DNA of 64,000 nucleotides from Streptococcus vicugnae (lineage in GTDB: Bacteria > Bacillota > Bacilli > Lactobacillales > Streptococcaceae), in NCBI RefSeq assembly GCF_016461705.1, contig NZ_JAEMHW010000002.1, positions 310,001 to 374,000 of the forward strand, in the 5' to 3' direction. Positions 21,816 to 31,800 of this stretch are shown one piece after another. Position 1 is the first letter of the stretch, and every line of letters begins with the position of its first letter. Position numbers and translations under genes: made by a program. The notes beneath the pieces were generated by a model that made no database searches, was not told the origin of the DNA, and worked only from the letters and a program-made list of their open reading frames with translations.

Positions 21816-22577
21816 TTGGAATATCGTTTTATCAATTCCGCTGATTACTATAGTTATCAGCATAAAGCTAATCTTTTCTTAGCTGAAATTAGCCATTATT
21901 TTAATTTGCCATTATCTACAATCACTAGCAGACACGTTATTGATTATTTTGAAAGAAAATACAATATTTTATTTGTTTTTCTTGATGTTGATCAATACGA
22001 AGAATATTTTAGAGATATTGGCGGACGTCAAGCTACTAGAGAAAATATAAAATACAAGGGTATAGTCAATAACTGCAAAATAAAATTTGTACCTAAAGAA
22101 TTTTGTGACTCTTTATCTGGTGTAACTATGACTTATGACTATTCAGATAGATACGTTGTCTATATTAACCAAAGACCTATTTTAGGCCGTGTTATGTTTT
22201 CGATTCTACATGAATTAAGTCATATATTTGCACATTTCGAAGGTAGCAAAAGTCAACGCATGTACGCTTCTATGATGTCCAATGTGTCCGACATTTCTAC
22301 TGGAAATTATCCAAAAGAATTGCAACCAATTGAAGACGAAGCTAACACACTCGCTTCTCTGTTCTTGCTAAATGATGAGAGACTAAAAAATAGTATTTTA
22401 AATGGTAAAAATTTCAATGATTTAATCAGAGAAAATTATATGTCTGGTGCAGCAATCATGAACCGTTTAAAGAATTTTTTAGTCTATAACTACTGCATTC
22501 CTATCCAAGAAGCAGTTCAAATAGTATTGGATTATCGAAATGGTTACAATTCCACAATTCAATCAATTGTATTTTGA
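21816..22577 (+). CDS. ImmA/IrrE-type metallopeptidase (repressor inactivator)
   Basis: A protein of about 253 residues from a TTG at 21816, with AAGTAGGTG seven bases upstream; the longer frame reads back into the repressor. The zinc-peptidase motif HELSH is at residues 132-136, with a downstream acidic ligand in PIEDEANTLASLF. This is the ImmA/IrrE family, known from ICEBs1 to cut its partner ImmR repressor and induce the element. Pairing with a protease-less CI next door fits that scheme. A specific inducing signal cannot be read. Confidence 0.85.
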   Translation: MEYRFINSADYYSYQHKANLFLAEISHYFNLPLSTITSRHVIDYFERKYNILFVFLDVDQYEEYFRDIGGRQATRENIKYKGIVNNCKIKFVPKEFCDSLSGVTMTYDYSDRYVVYINQRPILGRVMFSILHELSHIFAHFEGSKSQRMYASMMSNVSDISTGNYPKELQPIEDEANTLASLFLLNDERLKNSILNGKNFNDLIRENYMSGAAIMNRLKNFLVYNYCIPIQEAVQIVLDYRNGYNSTIQSIVF

Positions 22578-22632
22578 TAAAGCGATAACAATAATAGAAC
22601 ATACTAAAAGTTGATACAGGAGGAAAAAGAAA

Positions 22633-23184
22633 ATGGGATTTTTAGACAATAACGGTTATAAACGTACTGACAAAATCGGACCTTTGGAAATTGATAGAGC
22701 TAACAAGGTATATCGAATCCATGGAGCGAATAAAGCTAAAGGTTCAAGTCTTGTAGGTGGTACAGCTAAAGCCATTGGTAAAGTTGGGGCTGTTATGGGA
22801 ACAGGTGGACTAGCTCTTATACCAGGTATGGTTAAAAAAGATAAAAACGATACTGACTGGTACTCATTTGAAGATTTAGTATCTTATGATTTAATCATTA
22901 ATGACCAAGCTGTTGTGTCTGGTGGTGTTGGTCAAGCACTTGTTGCTGGTGCTGTTTTCGGTGGCTTAGGCGCTATTGCTGGTGGTGTTACTGCTAAGCG
23001 AAAAACGACAACTAAAATATTAAACATGACCATTCGTGTTACTTCAAACGACTTTAGCAAACCTGTTGTCTTTATCGACCTTCTTAGAAAACCTGTAAAA
23101 AATACATCTAAAGAATACAAAGAAGCGATTGAAAACGCTCAGCGTATTATTGGGGCTTTAGATGTCATTGCGCATAATGCTTAA
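22633..23184 (+). CDS. Gly-rich hypothetical protein, lysogeny-module accessory gene
   Basis: A 183-residue protein with a strong ribosome site AGGAGGAAAAAG. It begins MGFLDNNGYKRTDKIGPLEI. Residues about 35-65 and 90-120 carry glycine-rich helices (GTAKAIGKVGAVMGTGG; GVGQALVAGAVFGGLGAIAGGV) that look like glycine zippers, able to pack in or on membranes. Between and after lies a small beta fold (VSYDLIINDQAVVSGG; VFIDLLRK), reminiscent of PH-like domains in SHOCT-associated proteins. It may protect the lysogen at the membrane. Not assigned to a named family. Confidence 0.6.
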   Translation: MGFLDNNGYKRTDKIGPLEIDRANKVYRIHGANKAKGSSLVGGTAKAIGKVGAVMGTGGLALIPGMVKKDKNDTDWYSFEDLVSYDLIINDQAVVSGGVGQALVAGAVFGGLGAIAGGVTAKRKTTTKILNMTIRVTSNDFSKPVVFIDLLRKPVKNTSKEYKEAIENAQRIIGALDVIAHNA

Positions 23185-23203
23185 ATATGGGGAATAAAGA
23201 TTT

Positions 23204-23323
23204 ATGACTAACCATTTTAGGGGACTTGTTCAAGAACTACTTGAACATATCGATAAGAATCCATTAACTGATGAACAATTAGAAAAAATCGAAAAATGGA
23301 TTGAGGAGAATAGGAAAGAATAG
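23204..23323 (+). CDS. small hypothetical protein (39 aa)
   Basis: A 39-residue frame starting MTNHFRGLVQELLEHIDKN and ending KIEKWIEENRKE, between two accessory genes. It is a two-helix acidic peptide. The upstream GGGGAATAAAGATTT gives a modest ribosome site. A real gene is likely given the tight packing, but no family is recognised. Confidence 0.45.
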   Translation: MTNHFRGLVQELLEHIDKNPLTDEQLEKIEKWIEENRKE

Positions 23324-23349
23324 TAGAGAGGGAAGGACGGAATAATAAT

Positions 23350-23721
23350 ATGAAAAAAAAAGAAACTAAAGTTATAAAAATACTAGATGAGTTTACAGTC
23401 GTAATTAATGCTGGGGCAACAGATGTACAATTGAATGACAAAATTATAATTTTTGAGCCTGGACCTACTATCAACGATTTGGACGGTACAGAATTAGGAA
23501 GATACGATTTTAAAAAGGCTGAATTAATTGTTACAGAAGTTTATCCTAATTTTGCCATTGCAAAACATTTGAAAGAGGGGAATGCTTTTTCTCTAGCAAA
23601 AAATTTAACAGGCACTACTTTCATGTCAAATGGTCCACTGGTCGTAAATAAAAATGAGATAACAAAAATCTCTCCTAAAAATCCTAGTATCGTAATTGGA
23701 GATTTAGTAAAACTTATTTAA
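23350..23721 (+). CDS. hypothetical beta-rich accessory protein
   Basis: A 123-residue protein with GGGAAGGA upstream of the ATG. It is mostly beta: IKILDEFTVVINAGATDVQLNDKIIIFEPG, then ELIVTEVYPNFAIAKHL and IVIGDLVKLI. The middle motif VVINAGATDVQLND followed by KAELIVTEVYPNFAIA is the beta-barrel type seen at the C-terminus of FlgT-like and related proteins. It is part of the accessory cluster between ImmA and the AbiF-type gene, so a defence or exclusion role is possible. Confidence 0.6.
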   Translation: MKKKETKVIKILDEFTVVINAGATDVQLNDKIIIFEPGPTINDLDGTELGRYDFKKAELIVTEVYPNFAIAKHLKEGNAFSLAKNLTGTTFMSNGPLVVNKNEITKISPKNPSIVIGDLVKLI

Positions 23722-23750
23722 TTGACACACATAGTTATTTATGATAAGAT
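23722..23750 (+). promoter_or_regulatory. strong promoter of the AbiF leader RNA
   Basis: TTGACA (23722-23727), 17-base spacer and TAAGAT (23745-23750) with an extended TG two bases before. It starts just at the stop of the previous gene and would fire the leader RNA near 23757. Confidence 0.8.
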
Positions 23751-23756
23751 ATTAAG

Positions 23757-23824
23757 GAATTAAATGGTTGCTGATGCGACTAGGAATAACCTCCTTTCTA
23801 TCTTAAGAAAGGAGGTTTTCTTTT
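23757..23824 (+). ncRNA. AbiF-associated structured leader RNA (abiF RNA-like)
   Basis: From the promoter at 23722 an RNA of about 68 bases would form two hairpins: GTTGC-TGAT-GCGAC (23767-23780) and a perfect 12-pair stem AACCTCCTTTCT-ATCTTA-AGAAAGGAGGTT (23788-23817) that ends in TTCTTTTT. The 3' arm of the second stem is the ribosome site of the next gene, so the stem acts both as a terminator and as a sequestered AAGGAGG. This is the arrangement of the described abiF RNA upstream of AbiF genes. Confidence 0.75.
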
Positions 23825-23825
23825 T

Positions 23826-24827
23826 GTGAGTGATAAACCATTTTTAACATATAGACAACAACTAAAAAGAATTAAAGATAAGCGGATATTGGTTGCTGAT
23901 GATGATTTTGTATTAGAGATTTTAAAAACTATGTCTTATTACGGGATTGTAAATGGCTATAAAGATATTTTTGGTGTTTATTATGATGAGGAAATGAAGT
24001 TAGAAAGATTTTCCGATGTAGTTACCTTCGAACAACTTCATCGGATTGCTTTAATTGATAATAGTCTAAACAACTTATTATTTAAATATATAATCTATAT
24101 CGAAAAAGCATTAAAAACCAAATTAGCATATATTGTAGCTAGAAAATATGGAATTTTAGAAGAGCAGTATTTAGATTTTAAAAAATATACAAGCCGTGGT
24201 TTACTGGATCGAAAAAATGAAATTGAAAATATTAAAAATCAGATAAAGAGTAATAAAAATAGTGCCTCAGTACAGCATTATAGAGAAAAACACGATTGTA
24301 TTCCACCTTGGATTTCTGTAAATGCACTCTATTTTGGAACTGTAATAAACTGGTATAAGATATCTGAAGATAACATAAAAACGGAAATTTCAAATGATTT
24401 TTTACGTTTAACTAATTTAAATGATGATGAAGAAAGAAAAGAACTTTTTGTATCAGCAATTAGTCTTCTTCAAGAATATAGGAATAACATTGCACATGGA
24501 AATCGTACTTTTCTATCGAACGTAAGCCATGAATTAAGTAAAAATATATTATTAAAGTCAATAAACAACAAAATTCTTACAGAATCAGAATATCTATCTG
24601 GAATTGGTCAAAAAGATTTGTTTGCAGTTATGTTAGTTCTAGCAATTCTGACAAACGATCCTATTCTTTTTCAACAATATATTTTCGACTTAAAAGCAGT
24701 GTTACTTAATTATTTAGACGAAACACTAATAATTAGTCCAAAAGGAAATATATTCCAGACGTTACATATCCCTAACAACTTTTTAGATAGACTTTCAGAA
24801 ATATATAATATTAAATTCAGTAATTAA
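23826..24827 (+). CDS. AbiF/AbiD-family HEPN protein (Abi_2), abortive-infection type
   Basis: A 333-residue Abi_2 protein. It starts at GTG 23826, directly after the leader RNA stem that contains its ribosome site. Its N-terminus (FLTYRQQLKRIKDKRILVADDDF) fits the family's start, which normally reads YxxQxxxLxxRGL. The HEPN RNase signature R-N-N-I-A-H is at residues 219-224 (within EYRNNIAHGNRTF). HEPN proteins of this group, toxic RNases that act on phage infection, are linked to a short hairpin RNA and thought to be ancestral to Cas13. Lies in the prophage accessory zone. It lacks an obvious second HEPN motif, so it likely dimerises. Confidence 0.85.
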   Translation: MSDKPFLTYRQQLKRIKDKRILVADDDFVLEILKTMSYYGIVNGYKDIFGVYYDEEMKLERFSDVVTFEQLHRIALIDNSLNNLLFKYIIYIEKALKTKLAYIVARKYGILEEQYLDFKKYTSRGLLDRKNEIENIKNQIKSNKNSASVQHYREKHDCIPPWISVNALYFGTVINWYKISEDNIKTEISNDFLRLTNLNDDEERKELFVSAISLLQEYRNNIAHGNRTFLSNVSHELSKNILLKSINNKILTESEYLSGIGQKDLFAVMLVLAILTNDPILFQQYIFDLKAVLLNYLDETLIISPKGNIFQTLHIPNNFLDRLSEIYNIKFSN

Positions 24828-24840
24828 AAAACAAAAATCC

Positions 24841-24925
24841 CTACACTCCCTGTCGCCAAACTTTGAGTGTAGAGATAATGAAATGTATAGTAAAAACCTG
24901 CATGCAGTAGGCCTCTTTACTATAC
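24841..24925 (+). promoter_or_regulatory. two hairpins ahead of the integrase gene
   Basis: CTACACTC...GAGTGTAG (24841-24872) and a perfect ten-pair stem GTATAGTAAA...TTTACTATAC (24885-24925) with an inner CTGCATGCAG palindrome. The second stem is followed by only a short CCATTTTAAC, so it is not a classic terminator. They may control integrase expression or be part of its recognition region. Confidence 0.5.
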
Positions 24926-24956
24926 CCATTTTAACATAGAAATGAGGTAAAAACAA

Positions 24957-26114
24957 ATGTGGTCAGAAAATCATAAAAGTGGAAAAATTAATTTTGTCGA
25001 AAGATACAGAGATCCATATACAGGCAAGTGGAAGAAAGCGTCTGTATTGATGGAAAAAGATACTCCTCGCATAAGAAAACAAGCTCAAAAAATACTTGAT
25101 GAAAAAATTGCTGCAATCTTACAAGAGCTAAATTCAAGCGAAGTTTTATACACTGATGTTTTAAACAACTGGTGGAAATTCCATCAAAAAGAACTTAGGC
25201 GCACTTCTATAAGCTCGCTAAAAAGTAATGTTCAGTATGTGAGAGAAAATTTTGGTATTGATGTCAAAATATCTAAAATAGATACTTATTATGTTCAACA
25301 ATTTATAAACGGTCTTGAATTATCAAGACCAAGACTTGAACGTGTTAAATCAATATTGAATCAATCGTTTGATTATGCCGTGTCTCTTAACCACATTAAA
25401 ACTAACCCAGCACGACAAGCTAAACTTCCTAAAAAGGTGCTAACTATTGAAGATTACGAAAAAATCAAGAACAAGTATCTGGAAATTGAAACAGAACTTA
25501 TTCCATTAATTAATGAATTACGACGCACGAAACGGACTTACTTGAATTCACTGATTGCCGAATTTCTATTTTTAGATGGTGCACGTATTGGTGAAGTCGT
25601 TGCATTAGAAGATATTAACTACCGTAAAGACAATAATTTTGTAGATATTTTTGGCACTTTAGACAGTGTCCAAGGGTACAAGAAAGCAAAAAAAGAACCA
25701 CCCAAAACACCTGCTGGCTATCGTAGCAATAAGTTATCAAAACGTGAATCAGAAATATTAGATGAAGCTATTAAGATTCGTGACTTAAATAAAAGCTTAA
25801 ATCCTAACTGGATAACCATGGACCGTAGCTACATCTTCGTAACAAATCGTGGTGTTCCTATTCAACGCAATTCATTTAATGAATCCATTAAAGCTGCTAA
25901 CCAACGTCTTGAACATCCGATCAATAAACCGATTAGCTCACACATCTTTAGACACACACTTGTCAGCTATTTAGCCGAAAAAGGTGTACCGCTAAAAGCA
26001 ATTATGGACCGAGTTGGACACGAGGACAGCGAGACTACAATAAAAATTTATACGCACGTCACAAACAAGATGAAAGACAAAGTTGTTGATGTAATAGATG
26101 AATTATGTCTGTAG
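24957..26114 (+). CDS. int: tyrosine-recombinase phage integrase
   Basis: A 385-residue integrase. An N-terminal arm-binding part (YRDPYTGKWKKASVLMEKD) and a core-binding SAM-like domain (VLYTDVLNNWWKFHQKELRR) precede the catalytic domain with R210 in LDGARIGEV, H329-x-x-R332 in HIFRHT, H355-region GHEDSETT and Y365 (KIYTH). It integrates and excises the prophage. It is the last phage gene before the host pyk region, 3' end facing pyk, so the attachment site lies within the intergenic stretch. Confidence 0.95.
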   Translation: MWSENHKSGKINFVERYRDPYTGKWKKASVLMEKDTPRIRKQAQKILDEKIAAILQELNSSEVLYTDVLNNWWKFHQKELRRTSISSLKSNVQYVRENFGIDVKISKIDTYYVQQFINGLELSRPRLERVKSILNQSFDYAVSLNHIKTNPARQAKLPKKVLTIEDYEKIKNKYLEIETELIPLINELRRTKRTYLNSLIAEFLFLDGARIGEVVALEDINYRKDNNFVDIFGTLDSVQGYKKAKKEPPKTPAGYRSNKLSKRESEILDEAIKIRDLNKSLNPNWITMDRSYIFVTNRGVPIQRNSFNESIKAANQRLEHPINKPISSHIFRHTLVSYLAEKGVPLKAIMDRVGHEDSETTIKIYTHVTNKMKDKVVDVIDELCL

Positions 26115-26140
26115 CGTGCCCCAAAAATGCCCCACAGCAT

Positions 26141-26191
26141 AAAAAAAGCCCTATCACACAGGCGTTAAAGCTTGATATGATAGGCTTTTTT
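26141..26191. terminator. shared terminator of integrase and pyk, near the attachment site
   Basis: AAAAAAAGCCCTATCA...TGATAGGCTTTTTT forms a long stem with runs of T on both sides, serving pyk on the minus strand and integrase on the plus strand. The phage boundary must be in or close to this stretch; without the left end of the prophage the core repeat cannot be defined. Confidence 0.75.
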
Positions 26192-26200
26192 ATTATTCAA

Positions 26201-27703
26201 TTATTTTACAGTGCGGATACGCATTGTGTTTGTACCACCTGAACCAACAGGAACACCAGCGACGATAACGATGTTATCACCTGATTGAACCAATCCAGAT
26301 TCAAGAGCAGCTTTTTCAGCAACTTCAAACATGTCATCAGTTGATGCAGGTTTTTCAGTTACAACTGGAATAACACCCCAGTTAATCATAAGTGATTTTT
26401 GAGTTTTTTCGTCAAATGTTACAGCCAAGATGTCAGCATCTGGACGGTATTTAGAGATAAGACGAGCAGTGTTACCAGATTCAGTAAGAGCAACTACAAG
26501 TTTGATATCCATTGAGCTTGTTGCGTCTTTAACTGCTGAAGCCACAACTTCTGTTTTAGAAGTACGAGCGAATGATGATGAATCAAGACGTCCGTATTCG
26601 TTAAGAAGAGTTTGAGCGTTTTTATCGATTGTAGCCATTGCACGAACAGCTTCAACTGGATATTTACCATTTGCAGATTCACCAGAAAGCATTGTAGCAT
26701 CTGTACCATCGATAACAGCGTTGAAGACGTCAGATACTTCTGAACGAGTTGCACGTGGTTTTTCAGTCATAGATTCAAGCATGTTTGTTGCTGTGATAAC
26801 TGCTTTACCAGCTGCGTTAACTTTAGTGATGATCATTTTTTGGTAAACTGGAACCATTTCAAATGGAACTTCAATACCCATATCACCACGAGCAATCATG
26901 ATACCATCAGCAGCTTCGATGATTTCGTCGATGTTTTCGATACCTTGTTGGTTTTCGATTTTAGCAAACAAACGAACGTGACCGTTACCAGTTTCTTCAC
27001 AGATTGCACGAACTTCTTCAACGTCTTTTGCAGTACGTACGAATGAGATAGCGATGAAGTTAAGACCTTGTTCAAGACCAAAACGGATATCAGCGTTATC
27101 ACGTTCAGCAAGAGCTGGGAATGGGATTTTAGTGTAAGGAATGTTTACACCTTTTTGTTTAGCGATAATACCATCGTTTTCAACTTCAACAACAAATTCA
27201 CGAGTTGCATCGTCTTTAGAAACAACACGAAGACCAAGTTTACCATCGTCAACAAGAACTTGTTTACCAACTTCAACATCATCGTAGATGTCAAGAGCAC
27301 CGGCAACGTTCAAAGCGATAACATCGCGAGTTGATTTGATACCTTGTTTTGTAGCAACACGGATTTGTTCACCAGTTTTGTATGAATATTCTTTAGCGTC
27401 GCCTTCAAAAAGTTCAGTACGGATTTCAGGACCTTTAGTGTCAAGAAGGAAACCAACTTTTTGACCAGCAATTTCTTCTGCACGACGTACAGTAGCCATA
27501 CGTTCACCTTGTTCGGCGTGGTCACCGTGTGAGAAGTTGAAACGGAAGACGTTTGCACCTTCTTTAATCAATTGAGCGATTTTTTGTGCTGATGCTTCAA
27601 CATCAAGGCTTTCACCCCAATATCCATCTTCACCAAATTTTTTACCGCCACGGATTTCAACCGCAGGACCAAGTGTTGCAACGATTTTTACGCGTTTATT
27701 CAT
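26201..27703 (-). CDS. pyk: pyruvate kinase
   Basis: A 500-residue enzyme making pyruvate and ATP from phosphoenolpyruvate and ADP, the last step of glycolysis. N-terminal MNKRVKIVATLGPA, NVFRFNFSHGDH with the active-site Asn/Arg, the catalytic LFAKIENQQGIENIDEI lysine loop, and IMIARGDMGIEVP magnesium and phosphate motif are present. The C-terminal allosteric domain has ALTESGNTARLISKYRPDADILAVT. It follows pfkA on the same strand by 82 bases, so the two glycolysis genes form an operon. In streptococci it is activated by fructose 1,6-bisphosphate. Confidence 0.97.
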   Translation of the reverse strand: MNKRVKIVATLGPAVEIRGGKKFGEDGYWGESLDVEASAQKIAQLIKEGANVFRFNFSHGDHAEQGERMATVRRAEEIAGQKVGFLLDTKGPEIRTELFEGDAKEYSYKTGEQIRVATKQGIKSTRDVIALNVAGALDIYDDVEVGKQVLVDDGKLGLRVVSKDDATREFVVEVENDGIIAKQKGVNIPYTKIPFPALAERDNADIRFGLEQGLNFIAISFVRTAKDVEEVRAICEETGNGHVRLFAKIENQQGIENIDEIIEAADGIMIARGDMGIEVPFEMVPVYQKMIITKVNAAGKAVITATNMLESMTEKPRATRSEVSDVFNAVIDGTDATMLSGESANGKYPVEAVRAMATIDKNAQTLLNEYGRLDSSSFARTSKTEVVASAVKDATSSMDIKLVVALTESGNTARLISKYRPDADILAVTFDEKTQKSLMINWGVIPVVTEKPASTDDMFEVAEKAALESGLVQSGDNIVIVAGVPVGSGGTNTMRIRTVK

Positions 27704-27785
27704 GATAATATGAAACTCCCTTTATTTTTAAGCCGAATGAACGACTATTAATAACAATAATTTTTAATCTATAAATACTATACTA

Positions 27786-28826
<1,041 letters not shown>

Positions 28827-28837
28827 CTAACGTTCTT

Positions 28838-28846
28838 ATTATAGCA
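28838..28846 (-). promoter_or_regulatory. extended -10 promoter of the pfkA-pyk operon
   Basis: TGCTATAAT on the minus strand about 36 bases before the pfkA ATG. A -35 box is weak or absent. The start codon is preceded by AAAAGGAGTATTAGC. Confidence 0.55.
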
Positions 28847-28892
28847 CATTACTTTGTAAAAAGCTTTACTTTATTTTATTTTTACTAAATTT

Positions 28893-31800
28893 TTATTGAT
28901 AAATCGTTTTCACCGTATATGGTTTCAAAGCCTGTAAAAGCTCGCTATCCTTTTTAACAAGATGTCTCTGGCTCTGTAAGGTTTGCTTACTATCTTGATA
29001 ATGCAAAATAACAGGAATATTTCCAGGATACTCTGACAAGATATCTGATACTTGAGCATCGTGTAAATGATTTGGCAACAATAACCACAAGCGTTCACTA
29101 CTTGCTTCTTGTACATAATTTAAAATCATTTGCAAACGATTGTTGCGATTTTGAATTTTACCTGTCAAATAATAGAAACGGCCTTCTTGTAGCATTTCTT
29201 TATAGCGCGCAAAAACTTCTGGGAACAAGGTGACATCAAATTTTTTCTGCGTATCAGTCACATTTAGAAAGGCCATTTGCTCACCCTTTGTTTTGGTTCT
29301 AATCACACGAATCTGAGATAACTCTATAAGGATAGTCGCTTCGGTATTTTCATGTAAATCAGCCAAAGCTGTGAACGCAACAGAGGATTTCTTTCCAATT
29401 TCAAGAAGAGGATGGGGACTGATTCCCACTCCTAATAAACCCTGCTCTTGTCGATATTTTTCAGCATTAGGAAAATCTTCAACATCAATCCAGCTATAAG
29501 AGTTTTCGGCAAATAAGCTACCTAACTCGTTGACAAAGATAAAGAGTGACTCAAGATTTTCAATGATTTTCCTGCGATTTTTTTCAAAAGAATCAAATGC
29601 ACCGATTTCCACCAAAGGGGTTATCAGCTCCTTCTTCTGATAGTTTTCAGGTAATTTTGTTAAAAAGTCTTCAATACTTGAAAAAGGTCGATTATCAATA
29701 ATCCAGTAACACAAGTCACGAGAAAGAGCGCGCAAATTCTTCAATCCAAGATAAATTTGACCGTCAGATATTTTATCATTGTAAGGCACAGTATTGATAT
29801 CAATCTTCTTAATGCGGAATTCAGATTCCATAGCATCTGTAATATAGTCAGCACTTGAATAGTTAAGCATGACATCGTAGAAAACAGCTGGATAATGTGC
29901 CTTAAAGTAGGCCAATTGAAACGCTAACGCTGAATAAGCAAACGCGTGACTTCTATTAAAACCATAGCCAGCAAATTTAGCCATTCGTGAAAATAGGTCC
30001 TTAGCAGTCTCAATGGGACGCCCTAATTCTTGTGCTCCTTTTAGAAATTCGCTTTCCATTTTTTGCATGTCTTCTGCCTTTTTCTTCGACATAGCCCGAC
30101 GTAGCAAATCAGCTTTACCAAGTGTAAAACCAGCATAAACTTGAGCAATCTGCATGACCTGCTCTTGATAAAGCATAATTCCATAGGTTGGCGCTAAAAT
30201 TGGCGCTACCAAAGGATCAATCAAATCCACTGCTTCTTGTCCAAATCGACGCTTGATGAAGTTTTCCGTATAATCGCTAGCCCCTGGACGATTTAAACTT
30301 GTTGTCGCTACAATATCTTCAAATTTTTGTGGCTTAATTCGTTTCAGGAGATTAATAGCTCCTGGTTGCTCAAATTGGAAAATTCCCTTAGTTTTTCCAG
30401 CAGCAAATAAAGCAAGCGTCTTCTGATCCTCTAAATCAATAGACTTGATATCAATGTTAATGCCATAATCTTTAGCCACTTTTTCTTGCATGCGTTGCAC
30501 AAACGTAAGGTTTCGTAAGCCAAGAAAGTCCATTTTAAGAAGACCGTTTGCTTCAACCGCTTGAGCATCATACTGGGTAATCATCATGTCTTCCCCAGCT
30601 TTTAAAGGAATATGCTCAGTCAAATTATCATCACTCATCACAACACCAGCTGCATGGATAGAGGTCTGACGAGGATTCCCTTCTATCCGCTTAGCAATAG
30701 CAAAAGCTTTTTGATATTCAATCTTAGCATTAATAATTTGACGAAAGGCTAGATTTTTTTCATAAACTGATGTCAAATTATCTTTGAAACCAATTTTCTT
30801 TGTGATATTTGTCAGTTCATGCTCTGGGGCACCAAAACGTTTAAAAACATCGCGGATAGCCTGCTTCGCACCAAAAGTTGAAAAAGTTACAATCTGAGCT
30901 GAATGAAGGCTACCATATCGATTGCGAACATAGTGGAGAAACTCGCTACGATAAACATCCGGAAGATCAATATCAATATCGGGCATGCTGTATCGTTCTT
31001 CATTCAAGAAACGTTCAAAAAGAAGATTGTTTTTAACAGGATCAATTCCTGTGATATCAAGTGCATATGACACTAAACTTCCAGCAGCAGAACCACGTCC
31101 CATCCCCATGTAGTAGCCACGACTACGACCAAAACGAAGTAAATCCCAGACAATAAGGAAATAATCATCAAATCCCATTTTATGAATGACAGATAATTCT
31201 TTGCTTAAACGTTCTTGATATTCTGGTAACCAAAGATTTTTAGCCTTAAGTCCTGCCTCAGTCAATTCGACCAATTCTTCTTGGGCTGGCTTTTGTCGAT
31301 TAAAACGTGGTAATTTCAATTCACTATTAAATTCATAATGAATGGAAGAAACAAGCTTTTCTAAATTATCTAATGCCTGTGGAAATTTCTGCTGAAAAGC
31401 TTGTGTTAAAATGTCACATGCCATTAAGTGCTGACCTTGAGGTGCAGGGGAAGCATCCTTTAAACTAATGTTATCGCGAATGGCATGAAGCATATGAAGC
31501 GTCTCGACTTCCTCAGTATTGAAGTAACGAACCGTATGTAAAGGAATCAGAGGCTTGTCATAAGCTTTTTCTTCTGCGTGGATATCTACTCCAATAAAAT
31601 AATCAAAAGGAAGAGATAAAGCCTCTACTCCGTCAAAATAAGGCACAATAACAGCTAAACCTGATAAATAGTCTTTAAGGTCCTCTAACTGAATGCCAGA
31701 AGTCATTTGACGACTAGACACTTTCATCAAGTTTTTATATCCAATTGTATCACGGGCAATCAAATACATGGATAACGCAAAATTATCCTGTATGTTAAGA

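Noticed and set aside
24841-24925. Terminator of AbiF gene
   Set aside because: Stems lack a clear T run after them, so they are listed as structures rather than terminators.
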